DNA of 12,311 bases from Planctomycetota bacterium (GCA_947455805.1 CANGSN010000051.1:1-12311), one strand, 5' to 3'. Shown: positions 1-6,718, counted from the first letter of the stretch. Notes: a model not told the origin generated them from the sequence alone. A program made the numbers and translations.

Positions 1-37
1 CGGCTTCGTCGGTGCGTCGCATCGGCGGCCCCCTCAT
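1..37 (-). CDS. Possible start of a further minus-strand gene, cut by the window edge
   Basis: On the minus strand two in-frame ATG codons lie at 37-35 and 22-20. The second is preceded by a G-rich stretch (GAGGGGG) at a reasonable distance for a ribosome binding site. The frame stays open to the window edge but only about 12 codons are visible (MRGPPMRRTDEA), so no product can be named. If real, it would be the third gene of the minus-strand group after the DUF445 and PDZ-like genes, starting about 62 bases past the latter's stop. Confidence 0.25.
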   Translation of the reverse strand, partial: MRGPPMRRTDEA

Positions 38-57
38 CGGCTGCGGCGCGCGCTGGA

Positions 58-98
58 CCGCAGTCTGCGGCGCTCGCGCCCGTGCGGGCGCGGCGAGC
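58..98 (-). terminator. Two tandem hairpins directly after the PDZ-like gene
   Basis: Immediately after the stop codon at 101-99 (minus strand) an inverted repeat occupies 72-98. The arms are 72-82 and 85-98, with a three-base bulge and an almost closed loop, and all stem pairs are GC-rich. A second perfect palindrome, CCGCAG-T-CTGCGG, follows at 58-70. No T-run follows either stem, so classical intrinsic termination is uncertain. The placement directly after the stop fits a terminator or a 3' end stabiliser. Confidence 0.35.
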
Positions 99-1364
99 TC
101 ACATCACACGGAACTCGACCGCGTGCGTCTTGCCCTTCAGCACGTACTCGACCAGGAAGCGCCGCGGCCCGCGCTTCATCTTCTCGTACTGCGTGCGCAC
201 GGTGTCGATCAGCACCTTCGCGTTCGGGGTCGCGGTGCCGTTGATCGTCGTGATGATCGCCTCGGCGGGGATCGCCAGCGGCTTCAGCTCGTCGGGCACG
301 GTGGCGACGCGGAAGCCGCGGATCCACTGGCCATCTGCGCCCTGGCCGACGAACGGGTCGCCGATCGACGAGTTCTCCAGCGCCTCGAGCGCCGCCGCCA
401 CCAGCGCGTCGCGCTCGGGGCTCGGGTGGATCTGCACGATGGCGTCGTTGATGTTGCGGATCGGTGCGAACAGGCCGCGCGCGGCTTCGTTCGCCCACGC
501 GTGCAGGTCGCGCGCGTCGGTCGGGGCGCGCCGCAGGTCCTTCGGGCCGATCGTCGTCAGCAGCGTGATCACCTGCTCGCGCACCTGCTTGCTCGGCGAA
601 TCGAGCAGCTGGTGCAGGCGCGGCAGCGCCGGCTCGAGCCAGGCCAGCGCCAGATCCATGCGGATCTGGAACACCTCGTTGAGGAACCACGCCGCCTGCG
701 CCTGGTCGATCGGATCGTCGACGTCGAGCAGCTGCAGGAACGGCACGAGGCGCATGCCGTGCAGCGCGTCGCTGTCCACCGGCGCCCGGGTGATGCCGCG
801 CGCCTTCGCTTCCGGACTGCCGATCACGGGCATCGACTTCTGCAGCTCGATCTTCTGGTCGCTGGTCAGGTCGCCGAACCGCCGGCCGAGGTTCTTGCGC
901 AGGTACTCGACCGCGCGCGGGAACATGGCCTGGCGGATGTTGCGGTCCGGTTCGCCGGCGATGTGCTCGATCAGCTCGATCGCGTTGCCGGGATTGGTCA
1001 CGTAGAAGCCGGCGTAGAACGCCGTCATGCGATCCGGCGCGTGCGCCTGCAGCCGGATGATCTGCGCCAGGTAGCCGGCGTCGAGGCCGAGCGTGAACAC
1101 CTGGCGGAACGCGTCCCGCCAGACGTCGTCGTCGACCATCTCGCGGCCGGTGTGGTCGTAGCTCTTCGCGTACTTGCCGCTGTCGGCGCGCGACTGCATC
1201 AGCCGCAGCAGCCGGAACAGCTCGTCCGGCGGGGCGTAGACGTCCTTCGGCGTGCGGAACGGCGACAGGATGTCGCGCTCGGGATAGGCGACGTCCGCCA
1301 GCTGCTGCGCAGGCAGCGCCGCGAGCAGGGCCAACCAGGGGAGTGCGAAGGTGCTGGCCTTCAT
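99..1364 (-). CDS. Exported helical-repeat protein with C-terminal PDZ-like domain
   Basis: Predicted 421-residue exported protein; its role is not recognised. I chose the ATG at 1364 because it begins a signal peptide (MKAS, hydrophobic core FALPWLALLAAL, probable cleavage after LPA, mature start QQLAD); an ATG 14 codons upstream would put a polar, proline-rich stretch before it. The middle, roughly residues 200-280, is rich in amphipathic helices (LVPFLQLLDVDDP, then HQLLDSPSKQVREQVITLL) and resembles HEAT-type repeats. The last 80 residues resemble a PDZ domain: IPAEAIITTINGTATPNAKVL has the 'I..INGTP..' pattern, followed by a strand pair (RRFLVEYVLKGKTHAVEFRV). No protease catalytic motif is visible, so a scaffold or peptide-binding role outside the cytoplasm is the best inference. 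It lies 65 bases after the DUF445 gene on the same strand and is probably co-transcribed with it. Confidence 0.85.
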   Translation of the reverse strand: MKASTFALPWLALLAALPAQQLADVAYPERDILSPFRTPKDVYAPPDELFRLLRLMQSRADSGKYAKSYDHTGREMVDDDVWRDAFRQVFTLGLDAGYLAQIIRLQAHAPDRMTAFYAGFYVTNPGNAIELIEHIAGEPDRNIRQAMFPRAVEYLRKNLGRRFGDLTSDQKIELQKSMPVIGSPEAKARGITRAPVDSDALHGMRLVPFLQLLDVDDPIDQAQAAWFLNEVFQIRMDLALAWLEPALPRLHQLLDSPSKQVREQVITLLTTIGPKDLRRAPTDARDLHAWANEAARGLFAPIRNINDAIVQIHPSPERDALVAAALEALENSSIGDPFVGQGADGQWIRGFRVATVPDELKPLAIPAEAIITTINGTATPNAKVLIDTVRTQYEKMKRGPRRFLVEYVLKGKTHAVEFRVM

Positions 1365-1391
1365 GGGTTGGGATCTAGTCGGGAGACCGGG

Positions 1392-1407
1392 TGTGCGTAA
1401 CCGCACA
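1392..1407 (-). other. Small hairpin between the DUF445 and PDZ-like genes
   Basis: TGTGCG-TAAC-CGCACA is a perfect 6-bp stem with a 4-base loop in the 65-base gap between the two minus-strand genes. It sits about 28 bases upstream of the chosen start of the downstream gene. It could be an intercistronic processing or stability element. It has no T-run, so I do not call it a terminator. Confidence 0.25.
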
Positions 1408-1429
1408 GGGCGCGATCAGGGACGCCAAG

Positions 1430-2044
1430 TCAGGGACGGAAGTAGAGGAAGCCGACCTGCATCAGGCCGATCAGCACGCCGAGCACGCCGCCGAGCACTT
1501 CGATCGCGCGCAGTTCCTTGCTGGCGACGTCGAGGATCAGTGCCTCGAGCTTCTCGATGGCGAAGCTGGCGACCTTCTTCTCGACCAGGCCGGGCACGTC
1601 GAGGCCCTTGGCAAGGCCCTTCTCGACCTCGTCGAGGACCTGCTCCTTGTGGGTCATGACGCTGTCGACGATCGACTGCTTCAGGCTCTGCACGCGCTCC
1701 TCGGTCAGGAAGCCGCCGATCAGCGGCAGGCCGCGCAGTTCCTGGATCTTCGGCGCCAGGCCCTTGTCGAGCAGACCGCCGAGGATGCCGCCGAAGTCGA
1801 GCTTGTTGAGGCTCCGGACGACGTCCTTGTGCTCGACCAGGTGGTTGCCGACGACGCGGCCGATGGCCTTGGCCAGCTCCGGCTGGCGGCGGCCGATCAG
1901 GCCCTGCACCGGGAACAGGCCGAGGATGCGGCGCTTCTTGATCGGCCGGAAGATCATCTTCACGGCGAGCCAGTTGGTGCTCCAGCCGATCAGGCCGCCG
2001 ATCGCGGGGATCGTGATCCAGGTCCAGAGGTCGGGCGATGCCAT
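1430..2044 (-). CDS. DUF445 family membrane protein
   Basis: Predicted 204-residue membrane protein. The start at 2044 (MASPDLWTW) places the first membrane segment directly at the N-terminus; the open frame upstream to 2263 is low-complexity and not coding-like. The N-terminal segment carries GGLIGWSTNWLAVKMIFRPI, which matches the 'G..IG..TN..A.KM.F.P' signature of DUF445 (YheB-like) proteins. A long amphipathic helical region follows (about residues 45-175), then a second membrane segment near the C-terminus (IEVLGGVLGVLIGLMQVGFLYF). This two-span layout with a long helical middle is typical of the family, although many members are longer (near 380-400 residues). The biochemical role of the family is not established. 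It is the first gene of a probable two-gene minus-strand unit with the PDZ-like protein. Confidence 0.85.
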   Translation of the reverse strand: MASPDLWTWITIPAIGGLIGWSTNWLAVKMIFRPIKKRRILGLFPVQGLIGRRQPELAKAIGRVVGNHLVEHKDVVRSLNKLDFGGILGGLLDKGLAPKIQELRGLPLIGGFLTEERVQSLKQSIVDSVMTHKEQVLDEVEKGLAKGLDVPGLVEKKVASFAIEKLEALILDVASKELRAIEVLGGVLGVLIGLMQVGFLYFRP

Positions 2045-2192
2045 CGTGGGGGCGGGGAGTATGCCGCCTGCTGGTTCTGGCTCAACGCAATCGCTGGGCT
2101 CGTGGGGGAACGTTCCGGCGGCGTAGCCATGTGTCACCTCGATGCGCCGCCAGCGGGTGCCTCGCAGCTCCCCGTTTCGCTGCCAGTGGCTC

Positions 2193-2255
2193 GACGACAT
2201 CGCCGTCCTCGGCATGAGCTTCCCGCGCCTACCGCCCCCGTTGGACTCCTGGTCT
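2193..2255 (+). pseudogene. Orphan fragment of the secreted-protein C-terminal module
   Basis: The plus-strand frame here reads DDIAVLGMSFPRLPPPLDSW. The intact RCC1-repeat protein reads NDIAVLGMSFQRLPTPVDLG near its C-terminus, encoded from 4426. DNA identity is complete over 30 bases (2194-2223 against 4428-4457) and continues imperfectly for about 50 more, to roughly the shared GCAT. No signal peptide, upstream domain or proper end of the module is attached, so this is a remnant and not a gene. It either marks a former module-bearing gene at this site or is a partial duplication from the RCC1 gene. Confidence 0.75.
2194..2223 (+). repeat. Direct repeat copy 1 (30 bases, identical to 4428-4457)
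   Basis: This 30-base stretch matches 4428-4457 exactly in the same orientation. The two copies are offset by 2,234 bases and enclose the start and the whole repeat region of the RCC1 gene. Recombination between them would delete that stretch. Confidence 0.9.
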
Positions 2256-2307
2256 CCCTGCATCTTCGTCTGGCGTCTCGGCGATCCCCGTCAATGGGCG
2301 CCGGACC

Positions 2308-2376
2308 TCATCGGTTCGTTTGCGGTCGACCAAGCTTCTTGATGCCGAAGAGCTCTTCCAGCGTGGCGATCCGCGA
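2308..2376 (-). pseudogene. Possible C-terminal tail of a lost minus-strand gene
   Basis: The minus-strand frame ending in TGA at 2310-2308 reads PSRIATLEELFGIKKLG and then RPQTNR before the stop. Codons in the helical part are mostly G/C-ending (TCG CGG ATC GCC ACG CTG), as in genuine genes of this genome. Further upstream the same frame becomes arginine- and proline-rich and loses coding character. I do not recognise the family. It may be a remnant or a chance open frame. Confidence 0.25.
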
Positions 2377-2476
2377 AGGCTGTGTCTCCCGCAATCGAGG
2401 ACGTGCTGGTGCGTGCAAGCTCTCCGGCCCGGGTTTCGCTACCACGGCTACTCTCCTCGACGATCTACCCGACCCC

Positions 2477-4708
2477 ATGAGCATGGCATCAGCCCGAGTG
2501 CTTCCACCGAGTCTGCGCGCGCTGTCCAACAGGCTCCGCGGAGTCTGCTGGGGTCTCCTCCTGGCGCCATCGCTGTCGACGGTGGCGTATGCCCAGGCGA
2601 CGCCTGTGCCGGCCACTAGCTACTGGGGAATCCGGCAGTGGGGTCAGACCTACTTCGACACGGATTCCCGCCTGCTGCCGGTGGTCGACATCGCGGCCAA
2701 CGGCCAGCATTCCGCAGTTCTTCGGGTCGACGGCAGGTTGTTCGTTCAGGGTCAGGACTACGCGGGTCTTTGTCGGGCGCCTGCCGAGCCGTTCGTGGCG
2801 ATGGTGTTGGCGGACCGAGATACGTTTGCCATTCGACCAGACGGCACGGTGGCGCAGTGGGGGGAGGGTAGTGGCATGGGACCCTTTGCCATTCCGTCGC
2901 TTCCACCTGGAATCTCCTACACAGAGATCGCCGTGGGGTTCCTCCATCGAATCCTGCTGCGTAGTGACGGCGTGACTCTGGCCTTGGGAGACAACTTCTA
3001 CGGCCAACTGAACGTGCCCGCCCTGCCCATGGGTGTGGTGCCAGTGCGATTGGCTGCGAACACGGACCATTCCGCGATGCTGACGAACGTCGGGTCGGTC
3101 CTGGCATGGGGCGACAATGCCGAAGGACAGTGCAACGTGCCGACGTTGCCCGCTGGAGTGGTCTACACGGATGTCTGCTGTGGCTTTGCCCACATGCTGG
3201 CCTTGCGATCGGATGGCAATTTGGCGGCTTGGGGCAGCAACTTCGCGGGCGAGACTTCGGTGCCTGCACTGCCTACGGGATGCGTCTACCTAAAATGTGC
3301 GGCGGGCAACGGGTGGAGCGTCGCCTGGCGCTCCGACGGTCAGCTCATTGCATTCGGTGCCAACGGTGTCGAGGGCAATCTCGATGTCCCGTCGCCGCCG
3401 ACGGGGTCGACTCTCGTCAAGTTGGCGGTCGGCGACTGGCACGGCCTGGCATTGTGGTCGGACGGAACCGTGACAGGGTGGGGCCAGACGAGCTATTTCC
3501 CGTATCAGCAGCCGCATCCGAGGCGCGCCAACGCCTCTCCCTCGGAGGGCGATCGTTTCGCCGGAGTGTCGCCGGGGTTCGCCCATACCCTGGTGCTGCG
3601 GGCCGATGGCACCGCGGAGGGCTACGGCAACAACGCGGGCTTCGTATGTGATGTCCCGCAGCTGCCCAATGGTGTCGTCTACACCAAGGTCAGGGCGGGC
3701 AACTTTGTCTCCGGGGCCCTGCGTTCCGACGGCCAGCTGATCGTGTGGGGGCTCGGCCCCATGGTCGGAGCGGTGCCGCCACTGCCTGCCGGTCGGACTT
3801 ACGTCGACTTCGACATGGCCGGTGCTCATGCCGTGGCGCTGCGATCAGATGGGGTTGCGGTGGCCTTCGGCAGCAACACCTCAGGACAGTGCAATCTGCC
3901 GATACTGCCTGTGGGCATCACCTACACTCAGGTGGATGCCTCGGGGTTGATGTCAGGACTGCTGCGATCGGATGGTAATGTCGCATTCTGCGGAGCCCTA
4001 GGTTCAGGCGTGCGAGCACCGGGCGTCGTAGGTCGTGTGTATGTAGAGGTGTTGGCTCGATTGGGTCGGCGAGACGATGGTGTCGTTGAGGGGCCCGGGC
4101 TCACCGTGCCGGTCCTGCCGTGGGGTGTTTACTTCGTTCAGATGGGTAACTTCACCGGCCAACTGTTGCTGCGTAGGTCAGATGGCCGAATCGATCGAGT
4201 TGGCAACAACGTCAGCGATGCCGTCGTTCCGAGCCTCGAGCCGGGCAGCTCCTATTTGGAGATCGGCTCGGGCGCCGATGACACCGTCGCCGCGCGCGTC
4301 GGCTCGACCTGCGTCTATGTCGGCATCGTGCCAGGCTGCGCCGGAAGCCGCCCGGCGACCCGTCTGGTGCCCTACGACACGCCGCGCATCGGCCGCCCCC
4401 TGAAGGTGACGTTGTTCGACCTCCCGAACGACATCGCCGTCCTCGGCATGAGCTTCCAGCGCCTGCCTACCCCGGTGGACCTCGGGTTCCTCGGCATGCC
4501 CGGCTGCTCGCTGGCGATCAGCCCGGACGCAGTGCTGGGCATCGTCGGGCAAGGCGGCAAGGCCAAGTGGCAGCTGCCGATTCCGGACCAGCCTTCGCTG
4601 GTCGGGGTTCGCTTCTACAACCAGGCGATCGTGCTCGATGTCGGCGCCGGCAATCCGTTCGGCGCGGTGATGTCGGACGCCATGGAAGGCGTGGTCGGCT
4701 ACCCCTGA
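2477..4708 (+). CDS. Secreted RCC1-repeat protein with planctomycete-type C-terminal module
   Basis: Predicted 743-residue secreted protein. The ATG at 2477 is chosen because it starts a signal peptide (VCWGLLLAPSLSTVAYA, cleavage after AYA, mature start QATPV); an ATG two codons later is equally possible. From about residue 69 to 595 there are about 13 repeats of 40-42 residues, with consensus 'LP.G..Y..V.AG..H..ALRSDG....WG.N..GQ..VP'. They are recognisable as the short RCC1 type, which folds into beta-propeller blades; thirteen units could make two propellers of six or seven blades. The eleventh to thirteenth repeats are degenerate. Residues 600-743 form a separate module (STCVYVG... to ...MEGVVGYP) that also occurs in the hydrolase and lectin encoded downstream. 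Codon use differs sharply between the repeat part and the C-terminal module. RCC1 propellers usually bind other proteins or ligands; nothing here indicates an enzyme. Confidence 0.88.
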   Translation: MSMASARVLPPSLRALSNRLRGVCWGLLLAPSLSTVAYAQATPVPATSYWGIRQWGQTYFDTDSRLLPVVDIAANGQHSAVLRVDGRLFVQGQDYAGLCRAPAEPFVAMVLADRDTFAIRPDGTVAQWGEGSGMGPFAIPSLPPGISYTEIAVGFLHRILLRSDGVTLALGDNFYGQLNVPALPMGVVPVRLAANTDHSAMLTNVGSVLAWGDNAEGQCNVPTLPAGVVYTDVCCGFAHMLALRSDGNLAAWGSNFAGETSVPALPTGCVYLKCAAGNGWSVAWRSDGQLIAFGANGVEGNLDVPSPPTGSTLVKLAVGDWHGLALWSDGTVTGWGQTSYFPYQQPHPRRANASPSEGDRFAGVSPGFAHTLVLRADGTAEGYGNNAGFVCDVPQLPNGVVYTKVRAGNFVSGALRSDGQLIVWGLGPMVGAVPPLPAGRTYVDFDMAGAHAVALRSDGVAVAFGSNTSGQCNLPILPVGITYTQVDASGLMSGLLRSDGNVAFCGALGSGVRAPGVVGRVYVEVLARLGRRDDGVVEGPGLTVPVLPWGVYFVQMGNFTGQLLLRRSDGRIDRVGNNVSDAVVPSLEPGSSYLEIGSGADDTVAARVGSTCVYVGIVPGCAGSRPATRLVPYDTPRIGRPLKVTLFDLPNDIAVLGMSFQRLPTPVDLGFLGMPGCSLAISPDAVLGIVGQGGKAKWQLPIPDQPSLVGVRFYNQAIVLDVGAGNPFGAVMSDAMEGVVGYP
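2681..4261 (+). repeat. Tandem RCC1-type coding repeats, about 13 units of 120-126 bases
   Basis: The repeat can be counted from the 'LRSDG' position. In order the variants are LRVDG, IRPDG, LRSDG, LTNVG, LRSDG, WRSDG, LWSDG, LRADG, LRSDG, LRSDG, LRSDG, RRDDG and RRSDG. Spacing is 40-42 residues. The DNA of the units has diverged far more than the protein consensus, so the array is not a recent expansion. Confidence 0.85.
4428..4457 (+). repeat. Direct repeat copy 2 (30 bases, identical to 2194-2223)
   Basis: This copy lies inside the intact C-terminal module of the RCC1-repeat gene and encodes the end of NDIAVLGMSF. See the copy at 2194-2223, which sits in a gene remnant in the same orientation. 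Confidence 0.9.
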
Positions 4709-4720
4709 CCCCGGAACGTT

Positions 4721-4740
4721 GCCCGCCTGTCGAAGCGGGC
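4721..4740 (+). terminator. Hairpin after the RCC1-repeat gene
   Basis: GCCCGC and GCGGGC (4721-4726 and 4735-4740) form a perfect 6-bp stem with an 8-base loop, starting 12 bases after the stop codon at 4706-4708. No T-run follows. It is probably a 3' end structure; true terminator function is uncertain. Confidence 0.35.
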
Positions 4741-4755
4741 GCAGCGAACGGCCCC

Positions 4756-4802
4756 GCCATGGGCGAGCGGATGGCGAAGCGCGCTCGGCGAACGCCCATG
4801 GC
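4756..4802. repeat. 47-base imperfect inverted repeat
   Basis: GCCATGGGCG at 4756-4765 is the exact reverse complement of 4793-4802. The pairing continues inward with AGCG (4766-4769) against CGCT (4782-4785) after a seven-base one-sided bulge. The central loop is 4770-4781. It could be a strong RNA hairpin or a protein-binding site. Confidence 0.6.
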
Positions 4803-4862
4803 ATCGTCGATACCGCGCCGCCGTACGAGAGCTTCCAGGCGAAGTACGAACGCGCGAAGTGA
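4788..4862 (+). pseudogene. Possible orphan C-terminal coding tail
   Basis: The plus-strand frame ending in TGA at 4860-4862 reads ANAHGIVDTAPPYESFQAK and then YERAK before the stop. All but two of these 24 codons (CAT, GAT and GAA aside, essentially every one) end in G or C, and the composition is that of a normal soluble protein end. No start codon or coding-like sequence precedes it; the frame is arginine-rich upstream of 4788. I do not recognise the protein. It may be the remnant of a gene whose body was lost. Confidence 0.3.
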
Positions 4863-4986
4863 GCGCCGACGAGGCGCCGACGGGTCGGGAGATCTGGGGG
4901 GACTGTGCGCCGCGCCGGTTCGTGTATGGTGCGCCGCCTCGCAACCGGCCATCGCCGCGCTTTCGCACGGTGCCGCCACACGTTCC

Positions 4987-4991
4987 AGGAG
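4987..4991 (+). promoter_or_regulatory. Ribosome binding site of the lectin gene
   Basis: AGGAG is followed by a 6-base spacer (CCCCTC) and then GTG at 4998. It fixes the GTG as the start in preference to upstream in-frame ATG codons, which would give an arginine-rich N-terminus without a signal peptide. Confidence 0.75.
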
Positions 4992-4997
4992 CCCCTC

Positions 4998-6683
4998 GTG
5001 ACCCGAGCGCATCGCTTCGTCCGCGGCATCGCCGCCTTCTCCCTCGGCACCGTCGCGGTCGCGCAGACCTTCGACTACCCCTCGTTCGCCAACACCACCG
5101 GGCTGACGCTGAACGGCTCGGCCTTGCAGTCGGGCAACAACCTGCGCATCACCAACAACGCGGCATCGCAGACCGGCAGCGCGTGGTACACGACGCCGCT
5201 GCCGGTCGCGCAGGGCTTCGAGACGACGTTCGACTTCGTCATGTCGTCGGCGCCCGAGGGTCTCGCGTTCGTGATCCAGGGTGCGCAGACCGGTGCGACG
5301 ACGCTCGGCGGCGGCTCGTGGGGCATCGGCTACGGCTTCGGCAGCAACACGCAGCCGATCCCGAACAGCATCGCCATCGAGATGGATGCAACGCAGGACA
5401 TCTGGACCAGCGACACCAGCGCCAACGAACTCAGCATCCACACCGTCGGCGCGCTCGGGAACAGCGAGAACGAGGGCGTGTCGATCGGCCGCGTGACGCC
5501 GGCCATCGACATGAGCAACGGCACCCAGCGCAAGCTGCGCGTGCGCTACGTGCCCGGCGTCGGCCAGCCCGGCACGTTGACCGTGTTCCTCGACAACCTG
5601 GTCACGCCAGTGCTGACGACGCCGTTCAGCTTCGAGACCGGCGGCACGCAGCTCAGCGGTGGCAACACCGGCGGGCTCGGCCTGATCAACGGCCAGGCCT
5701 GGGTCGGCTTCACCTCGTCGACGCGCTCGGGCATGACCAACCAGTTCGCCGAGATCCGGTCGTGGAGCTGGACGTCGTTCCAGCTGCCGAACGCCTGCTA
5801 CACCGGCAACGTGCACGTCGGCAGCGGCGGCCCCTACGACCTGCTGACGATCAACGGCAACGCCGGCGGCTTCTTCCGCCTGGCGCAGCTCGCGGTCGCC
5901 GACCCGTTCACGCTCGGTGTGGCGACGCCTCCCGGCGTGTCCTCGGCGCCGTTCGTGCTGTGCCTGACGGTCGGCATCGCCGACGGCGCGACGGTGACGC
6001 CGACGCCGTTCGGCAACGCGTGCTTCCCGCTGCTGCTGCCGATCGACATCGGCAGCTCGACCGCGCCCTACACGCTGGCGGTGCCGCCCGGCATCCCGCT
6101 GACGCTGCCGTTGACGTTCCAGGCGGTGATGGCGAGCCAGCCGCTGAATCCGTCGGTGATCGAACTGACGAATGCGATCGGCGCGCAGTTCAGCCTGGCG
6201 CCGGCGCCGACGATCAGCGGCGTGACGCCGAACTCGGCCGCGGTCGGTGGCACGATCACCGTCAACGGCAACAACTTCTCCCTGTTCGCCACCGTCAGGG
6301 CCGGCAACATCCCGGTGACGCCGATCACGCTGACCAAGACGCAGGTCACCTTCGCGATGCCGGCCGGCGTGCCGTGCGGCTCGCAGGTCCGCGTCACCAA
6401 CCCGGACGGCGCCCAGGCGACGTTCGCGTTCAACCCGACGCCGGTGGTCACCACGACCCCGTTCAACAGCGGCCCTGTGGCTGGCGGCCAGACGTGGCTC
6501 GCCACCGGCACCGGCTTCGCGCCGGGCACGACGGTGACGTTCAACGGCAATCCGGCGAACGTGAGCTCGGCTTCCGCCACGGTCGTTCTGTGCACGACGC
6601 CGCCTGGCGTGGCCGGGCCGGCGACCGTTGTCATCACCACGCCGGGCGGCTGCTCGGTGACCCGTCCCTACACCTACCAGTGA
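4998..6683 (+). CDS. Secreted legume-type (L-type) lectin with two TIG domains
   Basis: Predicted 561-residue secreted carbohydrate-binding protein. The GTG start at 4998 is supported by AGGAG and by the signal peptide that follows (IAAFSLGTVAVA, mature start QTFDY). Residues about 23-262 match the L-type lectin fold: early strands FANTTGLTLNGSA, then EGLAFVIQG, the metal-site strand SIAIEMDATQDIW with D and N ligands downstream (NELSIH), and the closing strands WVGFTSSTRSG and FAEIRSWSW. Residues about 267-397 are a beta-rich module also present in the neighbouring secreted proteins. Two IPT/TIG immunoglobulin-like domains end the protein (about 403-480, PTISGVTPNSAAVGGTITV; about 482-561, with GTGFAPGTTVTFNG). 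No membrane anchor is seen. It is the first gene of a probable operon with the hydrolase, which suggests glycan or surface recognition next to an extracellular degradative enzyme. Confidence 0.9.
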   Translation: MTRAHRFVRGIAAFSLGTVAVAQTFDYPSFANTTGLTLNGSALQSGNNLRITNNAASQTGSAWYTTPLPVAQGFETTFDFVMSSAPEGLAFVIQGAQTGATTLGGGSWGIGYGFGSNTQPIPNSIAIEMDATQDIWTSDTSANELSIHTVGALGNSENEGVSIGRVTPAIDMSNGTQRKLRVRYVPGVGQPGTLTVFLDNLVTPVLTTPFSFETGGTQLSGGNTGGLGLINGQAWVGFTSSTRSGMTNQFAEIRSWSWTSFQLPNACYTGNVHVGSGGPYDLLTINGNAGGFFRLAQLAVADPFTLGVATPPGVSSAPFVLCLTVGIADGATVTPTPFGNACFPLLLPIDIGSSTAPYTLAVPPGIPLTLPLTFQAVMASQPLNPSVIELTNAIGAQFSLAPAPTISGVTPNSAAVGGTITVNGNNFSLFATVRAGNIPVTPITLTKTQVTFAMPAGVPCGSQVRVTNPDGAQATFAFNPTPVVTTTPFNSGPVAGGQTWLATGTGFAPGTTVTFNGNPANVSSASATVVLCTTPPGVAGPATVVITTPGGCSVTRPYTYQ

Positions 6684-6690
6684 CCCCTTT

Positions 6691-6714
6691 GCCGCGTCGG
6701 CGAACCCACGCGGC
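6691..6714 (+). other. Intercistronic hairpin between lectin and hydrolase genes
   Basis: GCCGCGT (6691-6697) and ACGCGGC (6708-6714) form a perfect 7-bp stem with a 10-base loop in the 46-base gap. It starts 7 bases after the lectin stop and ends 4 bases before the hydrolase ribosome binding site. It could attenuate read-through, protect the upstream message end, or hinder the start of the hydrolase. Confidence 0.4.
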
Positions 6715-6718
6715 CCCC

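Larger units (their letters stand above)
2045..2476. other. Gene-poor interval with decayed coding fragments
   Basis: These 432 bases separate the divergent DUF445 and RCC1-repeat genes. I see no intact gene. The interval contains a degraded copy of the RCC1 protein's C-terminal module (2193-2255, plus) and a possible C-terminal tail of a lost minus-strand gene (2308-2376). Promoters for both flanking genes should lie here, but I could not pick convincing -35/-10 pairs. The start of the RCC1 gene has no purine-rich ribosome binding site; the bases just before it are CTACCCGACCCC. Confidence 0.6.
4709..4997. other. Intergenic interval with hairpins and a possible gene tail
   Basis: These 289 bases separate the RCC1 gene from the lectin gene. 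They hold a hairpin 12 bases after the RCC1 stop, a long imperfect inverted repeat (4756-4802), a plausible orphan coding tail ending at 4862, and the lectin ribosome binding site at the right end. The lectin promoter is expected between about 4863 and 4980, but I could not identify a convincing consensus. Confidence 0.6.

Noticed and set aside
12..1400. Long plus-strand open frames opposite the PDZ-like gene
   Set aside because: They are arginine-, leucine- and valine-rich mirror frames of a convincing minus-strand gene with a signal peptide and domain structure.
2045..2263. N-terminal extension of the DUF445 protein by 73 residues
   Set aside because: The extension is low-complexity, overlaps the module remnant in antisense and would place unlike sequence ahead of the expected N-terminal membrane segment. 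The ATG at 2044 fits the family start.
1391..2476. Long open frame extending the RCC1 gene 362 codons upstream
   Set aside because: It runs antisense across the whole DUF445 gene, has no homology-like content and would bury the signal peptide. The extension is a high-GC artefact of lacking stop codons.
2681..4261. CRISPR-like or non-coding tandem repeat
   Set aside because: The periodicity of 120-126 bases is in the protein reading frame and the DNA units are diverged. It is a coding RCC1 repeat array.
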